64,000 bases of DNA from CAWCBH01 sp963793785 (GTDB taxonomy: Bacteria; Actinomycetota; Thermoleophilia; Solirubrobacterales; 70-9): positions 2,170,001 to 2,234,000 of the forward strand of contig CAWCBH010000003.1 of NCBI GenBank assembly GCA_963793785.1. Direction: 5' to 3'. The notes under the pieces were generated by a model. The model did not search any database. It had not been told where the DNA came from and saw only the letters and a list, made by a program, of their open reading frames with translations. The number at the start of each line of letters is the position of its first letter. Positions within the stretch are counted from its first letter, which is position 1. Of this stretch, positions 1 through 10,184 are shown in pieces. Made by a program: the position numbers and the translations under genes.

Positions 1-610
1 GCAGCTCCTGCGCCGGGTAGTTGCCGGTCGCGACCGCGACGATCCGGATCCCGGCGGTATGGGCGGCGGCGACGTCGCGCGTCGTGTCGCCGACCGCGAC
101 GCACTCCGAGGGCTCGAGGGTGCCGCCGGAGACCATCTGCCCGCGTTCGATCGCCCGCCGGGTCAGCTCGGCGCGGTCGCTGGCGTCGGACCCGTAGCCG
201 CCGAAGCTGAAGTAGCGGTTGAGGCCGGCGCGGGAGAGCTTCACGTGCGCCGCCGCCTCGACGTTGCCGGTGGTCAGCCCCAGCAGCAATCCATCGTCGA
301 CGAGCCGCGGCAGCAGCCTCTCGATTCCTGCCATCACCCGGTAGCCGCCGGACTCCTCGACGGTGTCGGGCAGATGGGCGAGGTAGCGGCCCATCGCCTG
401 CGCCAGCTCGCGCTTGCTCGGCTCGCGCTCGAGCAGGTGGCGCAGGGCGGCGAGCCCGACCTCGGGATCGGTCATCCCCGACTCGGTGACCTCGCGGATG
501 TCGACCTCGGCCTCGTGCAGCTCTCTGAAGGCGCGGCGCCACGCCTCGCCACCGGCGCCGCCGGTCGTGATCAGCGTCCCGTCGATGTCGAAAAGAAAGG
601 CTTCGATCAC
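1..610 (-). CDS. HAD-superfamily phosphatase, 3' end beyond window
   Basis: Predicted phosphoglycolate-phosphatase-like HAD hydrolase that dephosphorylates a small phosphorylated metabolite; the substrate cannot be told. Motif I DIDGT is at residues 8-12, a motif II-like LTTGN near residue 115 and motif IV GDTTRD near residue 178; about 203 residues are visible and the C-terminus is cut by the window edge. The start is GTG at 610-608, overlapping the pgi stop as GTGA (607-610), so it is probably translationally coupled to pgi and is the third gene of the tkt-pgi-HAD unit. A role in repairing sugar-phosphate side products would fit the neighbours but is inference. Confidence 0.85.
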   Translation of the reverse strand, partial: MIEAFLFDIDGTLITTGGAGGEAWRRAFRELHEAEVDIREVTESGMTDPEVGLAALRHLLEREPSKRELAQAMGRYLAHLPDTVEESGGYRVMAGIERLLPRLVDDGLLLGLTTGNVEAAAHVKLSRAGLNRYFSFGGYGSDASDRAELTRRAIERGQMVSGGTLEPSECVAVGDTTRDVAAAHTAGIRIVAVATGNYPAQEL

Positions 611-2229
611 CGGCGGGCGGCCCGGTAGCGGCGGATCAGGGCGTTGGTCGAGCTGTCGTGGGCGACCTCGGCGTCGGGCTGCTCGAGCTCGGCGACGATC
701 CGCTGCGCCAGCGCCTTGCCGAGCTCGACCCCCCATTGGTCGAAGGAGTCGATCCCCCAGATCGCCCCCTGGGTGAAGACGCTGTGCTCGTAGAGCGCGA
801 CCAGGGCCCCCAGCGTCGCTGGGGTCAGCCGCTCGGCAAGGATCGTGTTGGTCGGCCGGTTGCCCTCGAAGGTGCGGTGCGCGACCAGCTCCTCGGCAGT
901 GCCCTCCCCGCGCACCTCCTCGGGCGTCTTGCCGAAGGCCAGCGCCTCGGTCTGGGCGAAGACGTTGGCGGTCAGCATGTCGTGGTGGGCGCCGAGCGGG
1001 TTCAGCGAATGCAGAAAGGCGATGAAGTCACAGGGAACCAGCACCGTCCCCTGGTGGAGCAGCTGGTAGAAGGAGTGCTGGCCGTTGGTCCCCGGCTCGC
1101 CCCAGTGCACGGCGCCGGTCTGGCCGTCGACGGGGTCGCCGGCGATCGTTACCCGCTTGCCGTTGGACTCCATCGTCAGCTGTTGCAGATAGGCCGGGAA
1201 ACGGTGCAGGTACTGGTCATAAGGAAGGACGGCCTGGGTCTGGGCGCCGAAGAAGTCGCCGTACCAGACCGCCAGCAGCCCGAGCAGGACCGGCAGGTTG
1301 CGCTCCAGGGGCGCCTCGCGGAAGTGCTCGTCGATCGCGTGGAAGCCGGCCAGAAGCTCGGCAAAGCGATCGGGGCCGATCGCGAGCATCGTCGAGAGGC
1401 CGATCGCCGAGCTCATCGAGTAGCGCCCGCCGACCCACTCCCAGAAGCCGAACATGTTCTCGGTGTCGATGCCGAACGTGGCCACCTCGTCGGCGTTGGT
1501 GGAGACGGCGACGAAGTGGCTGGCGACCGCCGCTTCGTCGCCGCCGAGGCCGGCCAGCGCCCATGCGCGCGCTGAGCGGGCGTTGGTCATCGTCTCCAGG
1601 GTCGTGAAGGTCTTCGAGGAGACGACGAACAGCGTCTCGGCGGGGTCGAGGTCGCGGGTCGACTCGGCGAAGTCGGTGCCGTCGACGTTGGAGACGAACC
1701 GGAACGTCAGGTCGCGGCGGCTGTAGTGGCGCAGGGCCTCGTAGGCCATCACCGGTCCGAGACCGGATCCGCCGATGCCGATGTTGACGACGTTGCGGAT
1801 CGGCCGGCCGGAGTGTCCGATCCACTCGCCGCCGCGCACCCGCTCCGCGAACGAACCCATCCGGTCGAGCACCGCGTGCACCTCCTTGACGACGTCGACG
1901 CCGTCGAGCAACAGCGAGCGCTGGCGCGGCATCCTCAGCGCGACGTGCAGGACCGGGCGATTCTCTGAGACGTTGATCCTCTCCCCCGCGAACATCGCCT
2001 CCCGCCGCTCCGGCATGCCGGCATCGCGGGCAAGGGCAACGAGCAGCTCCACCGTCTCGTCGCTGATCCGGTTCTTGGAGAAGTCCAGGTAGAGGCCGGC
2101 GCTCTCGGCAACGAGCCGCTCGCCGCGATCGGGGTCGGCGGCGAAGAGGTCGCGCAGGTGGGCGGAGCCGATCTCGGCGTGGTGGCGCTGCAGCGCCTGC
2201 CAGGCAGACGTTGCGCGCAGCGGAGTCAT
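607..2229 (-). CDS. pgi: glucose-6-phosphate isomerase
   Basis: Cytosolic enzyme interconverting glucose 6-phosphate and fructose 6-phosphate, linking glycolysis/gluconeogenesis with the pentose phosphate pathway. The 540-residue protein has the usual bacterial length and reads without interruption. Family signatures visible include NIGIGGSGLGP (first SIS domain, phosphate loop), SSKTFTTLETMTN (second phosphate-binding segment) and GEPGTNGQHSFYQLLHQG with the catalytic Glu region. It starts 11 nt after the tkt stop and ends in a GTGA overlap with the HAD gene, so tkt-pgi-HAD is very likely one operon. The tkt stop TAG is also the start of TAGGGCT, a -10-like sequence 7 nt before the pgi ATG, so an internal promoter is possible. 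Confidence 0.97.
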   Translation of the reverse strand: MTPLRATSAWQALQRHHAEIGSAHLRDLFAADPDRGERLVAESAGLYLDFSKNRISDETVELLVALARDAGMPERREAMFAGERINVSENRPVLHVALRMPRQRSLLLDGVDVVKEVHAVLDRMGSFAERVRGGEWIGHSGRPIRNVVNIGIGGSGLGPVMAYEALRHYSRRDLTFRFVSNVDGTDFAESTRDLDPAETLFVVSSKTFTTLETMTNARSARAWALAGLGGDEAAVASHFVAVSTNADEVATFGIDTENMFGFWEWVGGRYSMSSAIGLSTMLAIGPDRFAELLAGFHAIDEHFREAPLERNLPVLLGLLAVWYGDFFGAQTQAVLPYDQYLHRFPAYLQQLTMESNGKRVTIAGDPVDGQTGAVHWGEPGTNGQHSFYQLLHQGTVLVPCDFIAFLHSLNPLGAHHDMLTANVFAQTEALAFGKTPEEVRGEGTAEELVAHRTFEGNRPTNTILAERLTPATLGALVALYEHSVFTQGAIWGIDSFDQWGVELGKALAQRIVAELEQPDAEVAHDSSTNALIRRYRAARR

Positions 2230-2240
2230 CGTCGAGAGCC

Positions 2241-4307
<2,067 letters not shown>

Positions 4308-4316
4308 CGCCGCCAA

Positions 4317-4322
4317 ACCCTA
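4317..4322 (-). promoter_or_regulatory. -10 box of tkt
   Basis: TAGGGT on the minus strand, 9 nt before the tkt ATG. With the rpiA box at 4341-4346 it defines a compact divergent promoter region of about 45 bp. Confidence 0.5.
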
Positions 4323-4340
4323 GCCAGACACCGAAGCTGA

Positions 4341-4346
4341 GATATT
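4341..4346 (+). promoter_or_regulatory. -10 box of rpiA
   Basis: GATATT seven nt before GTG 4354; no Shine-Dalgarno sequence fits in between, so the rpiA mRNA is probably leaderless. Confidence 0.45.
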
Positions 4347-4353
4347 GCCTCGC

Positions 4354-5010
4354 GTGGCGGAGCTCCAGGGCGAGAAGCGGGCCGCGGCCGAGGCCGCGGC
4401 GCAGCTGGTGCAGGACGGGATGGCCGTCGGGCTCGGGACGGGGTCCACCGTCACCCACCTGCTGCCCGCGATCGCGGCGCGGGACCTGACTGGGATCCGC
4501 TGCGTCGCCACCTCGGTCGCGACCGAGGAGCAGGCCCGGGAGCTGGGCCTGCCCCTGGAGCCTTTCGATTCGCTCACCCACCTCGACATCGCGATCGACG
4601 GCACCGACCAGGTGACACCCGACGGCTGGCTGATCAAGGGCGGCGGCGGCGCCCACTTGCGCGAGAAGCTGGTCGCCGCAGCGGCCGAGCGCTTCGTCGT
4701 CATCGCCGACTCGACGAAGCCGGTGGACGCCCTCGAGCCGCCGGTGCCGCTGGAGCTGCTCGCCTATGGGCTCGCCTCGACGCTGGAGCGGCTGGGAAGG
4801 CGGGCCGAGATTCGCCGCCGCGACGCACCGCCGAGCCCCGACGGCGGCGTGATCGCCGACTACCTCGGCCCGGTCGACGACGCGGCGAGCCTGGCGGCGA
4901 GCCTCGACGGCGACCCGGGTGTCGCCGCGCACGGGCTCTTCGAACCCGATCTGGTCAGCCGGGTGATCGTCGCCCGCGGCGACGCCGTCGAGTCGGCCGA
5001 CCTCTCCTAG
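4354..5010 (+). CDS. rpiA: ribose-5-phosphate isomerase A
   Basis: Interconverts ribose 5-phosphate and ribulose 5-phosphate. RpiA signatures are the phosphate loop GLGTGSTVTHLL, the catalytic-site segment IAIDGTDQV and KGGGGAHLREK. About 218 residues, the normal size. GTG 4354 is preferred over TTG 4345, because the latter would overlap the GATATT -10 box. It is the only plus-strand gene between two minus-strand pentose-phosphate operons; its TAG stop shares the palindrome CTAG (5007-5010) with the stop of pgl, so the two convergent genes have no space between them. Confidence 0.95.
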   Translation: MAELQGEKRAAAEAAAQLVQDGMAVGLGTGSTVTHLLPAIAARDLTGIRCVATSVATEEQARELGLPLEPFDSLTHLDIAIDGTDQVTPDGWLIKGGGGAHLREKLVAAAAERFVVIADSTKPVDALEPPVPLELLAYGLASTLERLGRRAEIRRRDAPPSPDGGVIADYLGPVDDAASLAASLDGDPGVAAHGLFEPDLVSRVIVARGDAVESADLS

Positions 5011-5678
5011 GCCGGGGAATCGCCGATCGCCGCCTGGTCGGCGACCACGACCATCCGCTCGTTCTCGACTCGCCCGGCCGGGATCGAATCGTCGCCGCGC
5101 AGCAGCCGCGACAGCGCCTCCCGCTTGCCCTCGCCGGTGACCAGCCAGAGGATCTGGCCGGCGGCTGCCAGGGCCGGGTAGGTCAGCGTCATCCGCCGAT
5201 GACCCTCGTAGGCCGTCTCGGTCACCGCGACGTGGCGATCGACGACGTCGAGCACCGGGTCGCCGGGCACCAGCGAAGCGGTGTGGCCGTCGGCGCCGAG
5301 CCCGAGGTGGACGAGGTCGAGGTTCCCGGGAAGCTGGGCCTCGTAGTCGCGGGCGGCATCCTCGAGGTCGCGGTTGGTGACCGGCATCGGTCGCACGATC
5401 GCCTGGCGCTCGATCGGCAGGGTGAGGATCAGGTGGGTCAGGTTGCGGTCCTCGCTACCGGGGGAGGCGACCCGCTCGTCGACCTGGTACATCACCGCCT
5501 GCTGCCAGGCGATCTCGGCGTCGGAAAGCAGGGCCAGCATCCGCCAGGGGTCGCGCCCGCCGCTGACGGCCAGATCGAAGCTGCCATTCGCGGCGATCGC
5601 CTCGCGGGCCGCGGCTACGATCAGCTCCGCCCCCTTTTGCGCCGCGGCCTCGGGGTCCGCGACGACCTCGACTCTCAG
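5007..5678 (-). CDS. pgl: 6-phosphogluconolactonase
   Basis: Hydrolyses 6-phosphoglucono-lactone, the second step of the oxidative pentose phosphate pathway. The protein has the SugarP_isomerase fold signatures LAVSGGRDPW near residue 40, the MYQVDERVASPGSEDRN segment and GLGADGHTASLVPG. It has 223 residues. No ATG, GTG or TTG lies at a suitable place: the frame begins with CTG at 5678-5676, which overlaps the gnd stop as CTGA, exactly the geometry of the ATGA/GTGA couplings elsewhere in the window. A CTG start is therefore proposed; the alternative is an undetected indel. The next homologous residues are RVEVVADPE. Confidence 0.9.
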   Translation of the reverse strand: MRVEVVADPEAAAQKGAELIVAAAREAIAANGSFDLAVSGGRDPWRMLALLSDAEIAWQQAVMYQVDERVASPGSEDRNLTHLILTLPIERQAIVRPMPVTNRDLEDAARDYEAQLPGNLDLVHLGLGADGHTASLVPGDPVLDVVDRHVAVTETAYEGHRRMTLTYPALAAAGQILWLVTGEGKREALSRLLRGDDSIPAGRVENERMVVVADQAAIGDSPA

Positions 5679-6709
5679 GTCTGCTCGCCCTCTGGATCGG
5701 ACTTTTCCGCGTGGCCCCCGAACTGCTTGCGCAGCGCCGAAAGCGTCCGCGAGGCGAAGTCGTCGAGGTCGCGCGAGGCGAAGCGCGAGTAGAGGGCCGC
5801 CGAGAGCACCGGGGCCGGCACCCCTTCCTCGATCGCCGCGACAGAGGTCCATCGCCCCTCTCCGGAATCCGAGACCCGCCCCTCAAAGCCCTCCAGGTCG
5901 GGGGATTCGCGCAGCGCCGCCGCGGTCAGGTCGAGCAGCCAGGAGCCGACGACGCTGCCGCGCCGCCATACCTCGGCGACCTCGGGCACGTCGATCTCGT
6001 AGCGATAGAGCTCCGGATGCGCCAGCGGCGCCGTCTCCGCGTCGGCCTCCCGGGGCCGGCTGCCGGCATCGGCGGCGTGAAGGATGTTCAGACCCTCCGC
6101 GTAGGCGGCCATCAGCCCGTACTCGATCCCGTTGTGGACCATCTTCACGAAATGGCCCGCACCGGCTGGCCCGCAATGCAGGTAGCCGTGCTCGGCCGGC
6201 GCCGGGTCACCGTCTCGCCCCGGAGTCCGCTCCGCCGCCTCGACCCCGGGCGCCAGCGAGGCGAAGATCGGCTCCAGCCGCGCAAAGGCCTCCTCCGCTC
6301 CCCCGATCATCAGGCAGTAACCACGCCGCAGGCCGAAGACGCCGCCGCTGGTGCCGCAGTCGAGGTACTCGATCCCCCGGGCCGAGAGATCCTCGGCGCG
6401 CCTGATGTCGTCGTGGTAGTGGGTGTTGCCGCCGTCGATGATCGTGTCGCCGGCCTGCAGCCGGTCGGCGACCGCGGCGACCGTCTTCTCGGTGATCTCA
6501 CCCGCCGGCACCATCACCCAGACCGCCCGCGGGGCGCTCAGCTCGGCGGCCAGCTCCTCCAGGCTCGCGGCCCCCTCCGCCCCTTCCTCCACGAGCGCGG
6601 CGACGACGTCGGGGTTGACGTCGTGGACCACGCAGCGGTGCCCGTCTGCCATCAGCCGGCGGGCGATGTTGGCGCCCATCCGCCCGAGGCCGACGATGCC
6701 GAGGTCCAT
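5675..6709 (-). CDS. gnd: 6-phosphogluconate dehydrogenase, decarboxylating (short type)
   Basis: Oxidises and decarboxylates 6-phosphogluconate to ribulose 5-phosphate. The N-terminal Rossmann motif GLGRMGANIARRL, the IIDGGNTHYHDDIRRA segment, the CGTSGGVFGL substrate loop and the catalytic KMVHNGIEYGLM are all present. At 344 residues it belongs to the short GndA/YqeC-like class, often NAD-dependent, rather than the 470-residue class. A TAGGAT -10 box lies 6 nt before the ATG, so the transcript is probably leaderless. Its stop overlaps the pgl start by 4 nt; gnd-pgl form one operon, divergent from zwf. Confidence 0.95.
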   Translation of the reverse strand: MDLGIVGLGRMGANIARRLMADGHRCVVHDVNPDVVAALVEEGAEGAASLEELAAELSAPRAVWVMVPAGEITEKTVAAVADRLQAGDTIIDGGNTHYHDDIRRAEDLSARGIEYLDCGTSGGVFGLRRGYCLMIGGAEEAFARLEPIFASLAPGVEAAERTPGRDGDPAPAEHGYLHCGPAGAGHFVKMVHNGIEYGLMAAYAEGLNILHAADAGSRPREADAETAPLAHPELYRYEIDVPEVAEVWRRGSVVGSWLLDLTAAALRESPDLEGFEGRVSDSGEGRWTSVAAIEEGVPAPVLSAALYSRFASRDLDDFASRTLSALRKQFGGHAEKSDPEGEQT

Positions 6710-6715
6710 GGCGCC

Positions 6716-6721
6716 ATCCTA
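6716..6721 (-). promoter_or_regulatory. -10 box of gnd
   Basis: TAGGAT on the minus strand with a 6-nt spacer (GGCGCC) to the gnd ATG. Confidence 0.55.
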
Positions 6722-6736
6722 GATGTGCGCGGGCGT

Positions 6737-6742
6737 TAGCCT
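6737..6742 (+). promoter_or_regulatory. -10 box of zwf
   Basis: TAGCCT eight nt before ATG 6751, the start I assign to zwf. Confidence 0.4.
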
Positions 6743-6750
6743 CAGCGCCG

Positions 6751-8167
6751 ATGTCCGCAGAGCGAAGCCGGCCGCGCCGACGTCCTGGTGATCTTCGGCG
6801 TCACCGGCGATCTGGCGCGCAAGATGACCTTCCCGGCGCTGTACCGGCTGGAGCGCCGCGGGAAGCTCGACTGCCGGGTGATCGGCGTCGCGCGGCGTCG
6901 CGATTGGGGGCATGACACGCTCCGCAGCCGGGCCCGCGAGTCGATCGAGGAGTCGTTCGGCAAGCCCGACGAGGAGGTCCTGGGGCGGCTGGCGGAGCGG
7001 CTTCACCTCGTCTCCGGCGACTACACCGACGCCGCGACCTACCAGCGCCTCGCGGAGGCGCTCGGCGACGCCAAGTCCCCCGTCTTCTACCTCGAGGTGC
7101 CGCCTTCGCTGTTCGCGACCGTCGTCGGCCGGCTCGGCGAGGCGGGGTTGACCGAGCGGGCCCGGGTGATCATCGAGAAGCCCTTCGGGCACGATCTCGC
7201 CTCGGCGCAGGCGCTGCAGGCCGAGCTCTCGGAGACTCTGGAAGAAAGCCAGATCCTCCGCATCGATCACTTCCTCGGCAAGGAGCCGGTGATGGACATC
7301 ACCTACCTGCGTTTCGCCAACGCGCTGCTGGAGCCGGTCTGGAACCGCGACCACGTCGCGCATGTGCAGTTGACGATGGCCGAGGACTTCGGGGTCGAGG
7401 ATCGCGGCAGCTTCTACGACCCCGTCGGGGCACTGCGCGACGTCGTCCAGAACCATCTGCTGCAGGTCATCGCGCTGGTCGCGATGGAGCCCCCGACGGG
7501 CAACCACCCCGACTCGATCCGCGACAAGAAGCTGGAGCTCTTCCGGGCGATGCGGTCGGCCGATCCCGGTCGGTACGTGAGGGGGCAGTACCGGGGCTAC
7601 CGCGAGATCGAGGGTGTGGCACCGGACTCCGACACCGAGACCTTCGTCGCGCTCGAGCTGGCGGTCGAGAACTGGCGCTGGAGCGGCGTCCCCTTCTTCG
7701 TCCGCGCCGGCAAGAAGCTAGCCTCGAAGGAGACCGAGGTGAACGTCGTCTTCAAGCAGCCGCCGCCGCTCGGGGTCGGCTCAGGAGGCTCCCCGGCGCC
7801 CAATCGGATGACGATCCGGATCGATCCGGACCCCGGCGCCCGGCTGCGCTTCTTCGCCAAGAAGGCGGGCGAGGACGACTTCGAGCCCGCCGACTTCGAG
7901 GTCCTCTTCGACCAGGATGCCGACGACGTCCCCGAGCCCTACGAGCGCCTGCTCGGCGACGCGCTGGTCGGTCGCAGCGAGCTGTTCATCCGCGAGGTCG
8001 GCATCGAGGAGACCTGGCGCATCGTCGACCCGCTTCTACGGCAGCCGCCGCCGGTGGAGCCGTACGAGGCCGGTAGCTGGGGGCCGGTGTCGGCGGCATC
8101 GCTGGTGCAGGGAACCTGCGAGTGGTTTGACCCCTGGATCCCGGAGCAGGCGCAGGCGGATCGATGA
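6751..8167 (+). CDS. zwf: glucose-6-phosphate 1-dehydrogenase (frameshift near the start)
   Basis: First enzyme of the oxidative pentose phosphate pathway, making 6-phosphogluconolactone and NADPH. The open frame from 6788 carries the cofactor motif VIFGVTGDLARK, the catalytic RIDHFLGKEPVMD and the long C-terminal domain, about 460 residues. Homologues begin roughly a dozen residues earlier: ATG 6751, preceded by a TAGCCT box, is one base out of frame with the rest, and translating through a single corrected base gives a natural N-terminus ending ADVLVIFG. I therefore place the start at 6751 with a 1-nt frameshift between 6751 and 6788; the alternative is a GTG start at 6788 and a slightly short protein. 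Divergent from gnd-pgl. Confidence 0.92.
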
Positions 8168-8236
8168 GCCGGCGCTGGGCCGCTGGGCGTCAGATCCCAG
8201 CTCGCGTGCCGGAGCCGGATACGCCCTGACGTCGGT

Positions 8237-8242
8237 TAGGTT
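8237..8242 (+). promoter_or_regulatory. -10 box, small membrane protein gene
   Basis: TAGGTT with a 7-nt spacer to GTG 8250; supports the leaderless start. Confidence 0.5.
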
Positions 8243-8249
8243 CGAGGGC

Positions 8250-8501
8250 GTGAAGGTACTCGGCGGAGTCCGGCTCTCCTTCTGGCTGCTGGCCGCGGGC
8301 GCGGTCGTCCTCTACGTCTTCTTTGTCGCGCTTTCGGGGGTGTCTCCGCGCGAAGTCGCTGTCGTGTCGGCGGTCGTACTGGCGCTGGGAACCCTGTTTG
8401 CGATTCGCAACCTCCGCGTCGCCCATGAGCTCTCCAGCCGTGGCGGCGATCCGCGGCTGCGCCGCACCCGCAACCGAGTCCGCGAGCGGCGCGGCTTCTA
8501 G
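8250..8501 (+). CDS. small membrane protein, DUF4229-like
   Basis: An 83-residue protein with two hydrophobic segments (about residues 8-28, LLAAGAVVLYVFFVAL, and 33-52, VVSAVVLALGTLFAI) followed by a very basic tail rich in Arg. This layout resembles the actinobacterial DUF4229 family of unknown function; the assignment is by layout only. The GTG start is set by the TAGGTT box 7 nt upstream. The TAG stop shares CTAG (8498-8501) with the stop I infer for the convergent gene at 8498-9050. Confidence 0.65.
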   Translation: MKVLGGVRLSFWLLAAGAVVLYVFFVALSGVSPREVAVVSAVVLALGTLFAIRNLRVAHELSSRGGDPRLRRTRNRVRERRGF

Positions 8502-9050
8502 GCGCGAGCGGTCGGCTTGCGGCCGCGGCTGCCCGGCGGCGAGCAGCCCCTCGAGCAGCCGGGGCCCGGCCCCCGGGCCAAGCTCCGCGAACACCGTCCG
8601 TGCCGCCAACTCGGCGGCGCCCTCGTTGAGCCGCAGAGCCGGGCGCAGGCCGAGGAAGAGGCCGATTCGCCAGCGCATCCCGAGGCGGGTCAGAAAGCGC
8701 CGCAGCGGGCCGCGGCTGAGGTCCGCCCCGGCCCAGACCAGGCAAAAGTCACGTCGCATCCGCGTCGTCGCGCGATCCTCACGCGAGCCGACGATCCGCT
8801 CGGCGTAGGGGAGCAGCTGCTGCCGATCCGCGTAGCCGACGCGGTCGTTCCAGGCGCGCAGGAAGGCGGCAATCACGCGGCACACGCAGCGCGGCCGGTC
8901 GCTGAAACGCTCCCTGGCCAGCAGCGATGCCAGCTCGACGACGCAGACTCCCTCGCGCGGAGATCGGTGCGATCCGGGCCGCAGCCGCAGGCCGCGGCGC
9001 TCGATCGCTGCCGGCGCGCCCGAGGCCAGGCTTGTCGCATTCCCCTCCAT
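8498..9050 (-). CDS. hypothetical protein, probably frameshifted at its C-terminus
   Basis: I do not recognise this protein. From ATG 9050 it reads about 180 residues with natural composition, including CVVELASLLARERFSDR and RVIAAFLRAWNDRVGY, with three Cys. The uncorrected frame continues antisense through the neighbouring membrane-protein gene to 8190, which is implausible. One base of correction near 8530 gives the ending AAGQPRGRKPTARA and a TAG stop at 8500-8498 that shares CTAG with the convergent gene, as at four other places in this window. A TACTCT -10 box inside a perfect palindrome (9061-9082) lies 9 nt before the ATG, so autoregulation or control by a dimeric repressor is likely. 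Confidence 0.55.
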
Positions 9051-9060
9051 CTCGAGCCGA

Positions 9061-9082
9061 GAGTACCCAATTTTGGGTACTC
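9061..9082 (+). promoter_or_regulatory. 22-bp perfect palindrome carrying -10 boxes on both strands
   Basis: GAGTACCCAA, TT, TTGGGTACTC: a perfect inverted repeat. Its flanks complete TACTCT on the minus strand (9065-9060, 9 nt before ATG 9050) and TACTCT on the plus strand (9078-9083). It looks like an operator for a dimeric regulator overlapping two divergent -10 elements; the plus-strand one would transcribe the hairpin at 9101-9145. Confidence 0.6.
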
Positions 9083-9091
9083 TGGTCGCAG

Positions 9092-10138
9092 TTAGCCCAG
9101 GGTGGTCGACATTGACCGCATCAGGGGCTGTGAACCTCGACCACCCCTGGCGTCCCCCTTTGCGGCCAGCTGACCGCAGGCGGCGTCGATGTCCCGCCCA
9201 CGGGTCAGGCGTACGGTGACCGGCAAGCCACGCTCGGCGAGGGTGGAGCGAAAGGCCGCGATCGCCTCCCGATCAGAACCCCGAAACTCGGCCTCGGTCG
9301 GGTTGTAGGGGATCAGGTTGACCTTGAAGTCCCCGCTCGGAGCCAGGGCGTCGGCGAGCGCGTTCGCGTGGAGGCGACCGTCGTTGACGCCCTCCAGCAT
9401 CAGATACTCGATGAAGACCGGCCTCCGCCGCGCCCGCGCCCAGGCACGGCAGGCCTCGAGAACGTCGGCGAGCGGATAGCGGTCGTTGACCGGCATCAGT
9501 CGCGAGCGCAGGGTCTCGTCGGCGGCATGCACGGAAAGCGCCAGCCGGACCGGGGGCCCTTCCGCGGCCATCCGCTCGATCCCGGGGATCCAGCCGACGG
9601 TGGAGACGGTGGTGCGGGAGCTGGCGATGCCCACCTCGGGCAGGCGTTCGCAGGCGCCGAGGACCGCGTCGAGGTTCAGCAGCGGCTCCCCCATCCCCAT
9701 GAAGACGGCGTGGTCGGGGGCCTCGCCGCGGCGGCGGAAGTGAAGCGCCTGGTCGAGGATCTCGGACACGGTCAGGTTGCGCCCGAACCGCATCGCGCCG
9801 GTGGCGCAGAACCGGCAGGTCAGCGGGCAGCCCGACTGGCTGGAGATGCACAGCGAGCGCCGGCCGGTCCGGTACCGCATCAGCACCGCCTCGACCGGTC
9901 GCCCGTCCGCGGTCCTCAACAGCGCCTTCTCGGTCCCGTCTCGCGAGCGTGCCTCGTGCTCGCAGGCCAGCGAGGAGAGCGGCACCTCGCGGGTGAGCCG
10001 GTCGCGCAGGGCCGCCGGAAGGTTGGTCATCTCGCGATAAGAGGTCGCCCCCCGCGCCGCCCACTCCCAGACCTGCTCCGCCCGGTACCCGGGCTCGCCC
10101 TGGCCGGCAAGCTCTCGCTGCAGCAGCTCGAGGTCCAT
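9092..10138 (-). CDS. rlmN: 23S rRNA (adenine-C2)-methyltransferase RlmN
   Basis: Radical-SAM enzyme that methylates C2 of A2503 in 23S rRNA (and A37 of some tRNAs). It has the radical-SAM cysteines in CPLTCRFC, the GMGEPLLNLDAVLG segment and a C-terminal DIDAACGQLA, which holds the Cys used in the ping-pong methyl transfer. Family similarity ends there; the last 19 or so residues are encoded by the 45-nt hairpin repeat, so the tail is probably not functional protein. The 348-residue length is normal. A CAGACT box and a GGAGG both lie within 12 nt of ATG 10138. Confidence 0.95.
   Translation of the reverse strand: MDLELLQRELAGQGEPGYRAEQVWEWAARGATSYREMTNLPAALRDRLTREVPLSSLACEHEARSRDGTEKALLRTADGRPVEAVLMRYRTGRRSLCISSQSGCPLTCRFCATGAMRFGRNLTVSEILDQALHFRRRGEAPDHAVFMGMGEPLLNLDAVLGACERLPEVGIASSRTTVSTVGWIPGIERMAAEGPPVRLALSVHAADETLRSRLMPVNDRYPLADVLEACRAWARARRRPVFIEYLMLEGVNDGRLHANALADALAPSGDFKVNLIPYNPTEAEFRGSDREAIAAFRSTLAERGLPVTVRLTRGRDIDAACGQLAAKGDARGGRGSQPLMRSMSTTLG
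9101..9145 (+). repeat. 45-nt hairpin repeat, copy 1
   Basis: Begins GGTGGTCGACATTGACCG and ends GTGAACCTCGACCACC; copy 2 is at 63695-63739 and matches at 38 of 45 positions with all differences in the central 12 nt. The 9-bp outer stem GGTGGTCGA/TCGACCACC extends here to 13 bp with one bulge. It lies inside the last codons of rlmN (opposite strand) and just downstream of a plus-strand TACTCT box, so it could be the 5' end of an antisense or small RNA. Function unknown. Confidence 0.7.
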
Positions 10139-10144
10139 GCCTCC

Positions 10145-10150
10145 AGTCTG
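10145..10150 (-). promoter_or_regulatory. -10 box of rlmN
   Basis: CAGACT on the minus strand, 6 nt before the rlmN ATG; the spacer GGAGGC could also serve as a Shine-Dalgarno sequence if transcription starts further upstream. Confidence 0.4.
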
Positions 10151-10184
10151 GCGATCCCTGACGCCGCCGGGTGACCCGGGCGCC

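Noticed and set aside
9061..9082. Palindrome as terminator of rlmN
   Set aside because: It has no loop or T-tract and sits at promoter distance from ATG 9050; an operator fits better.
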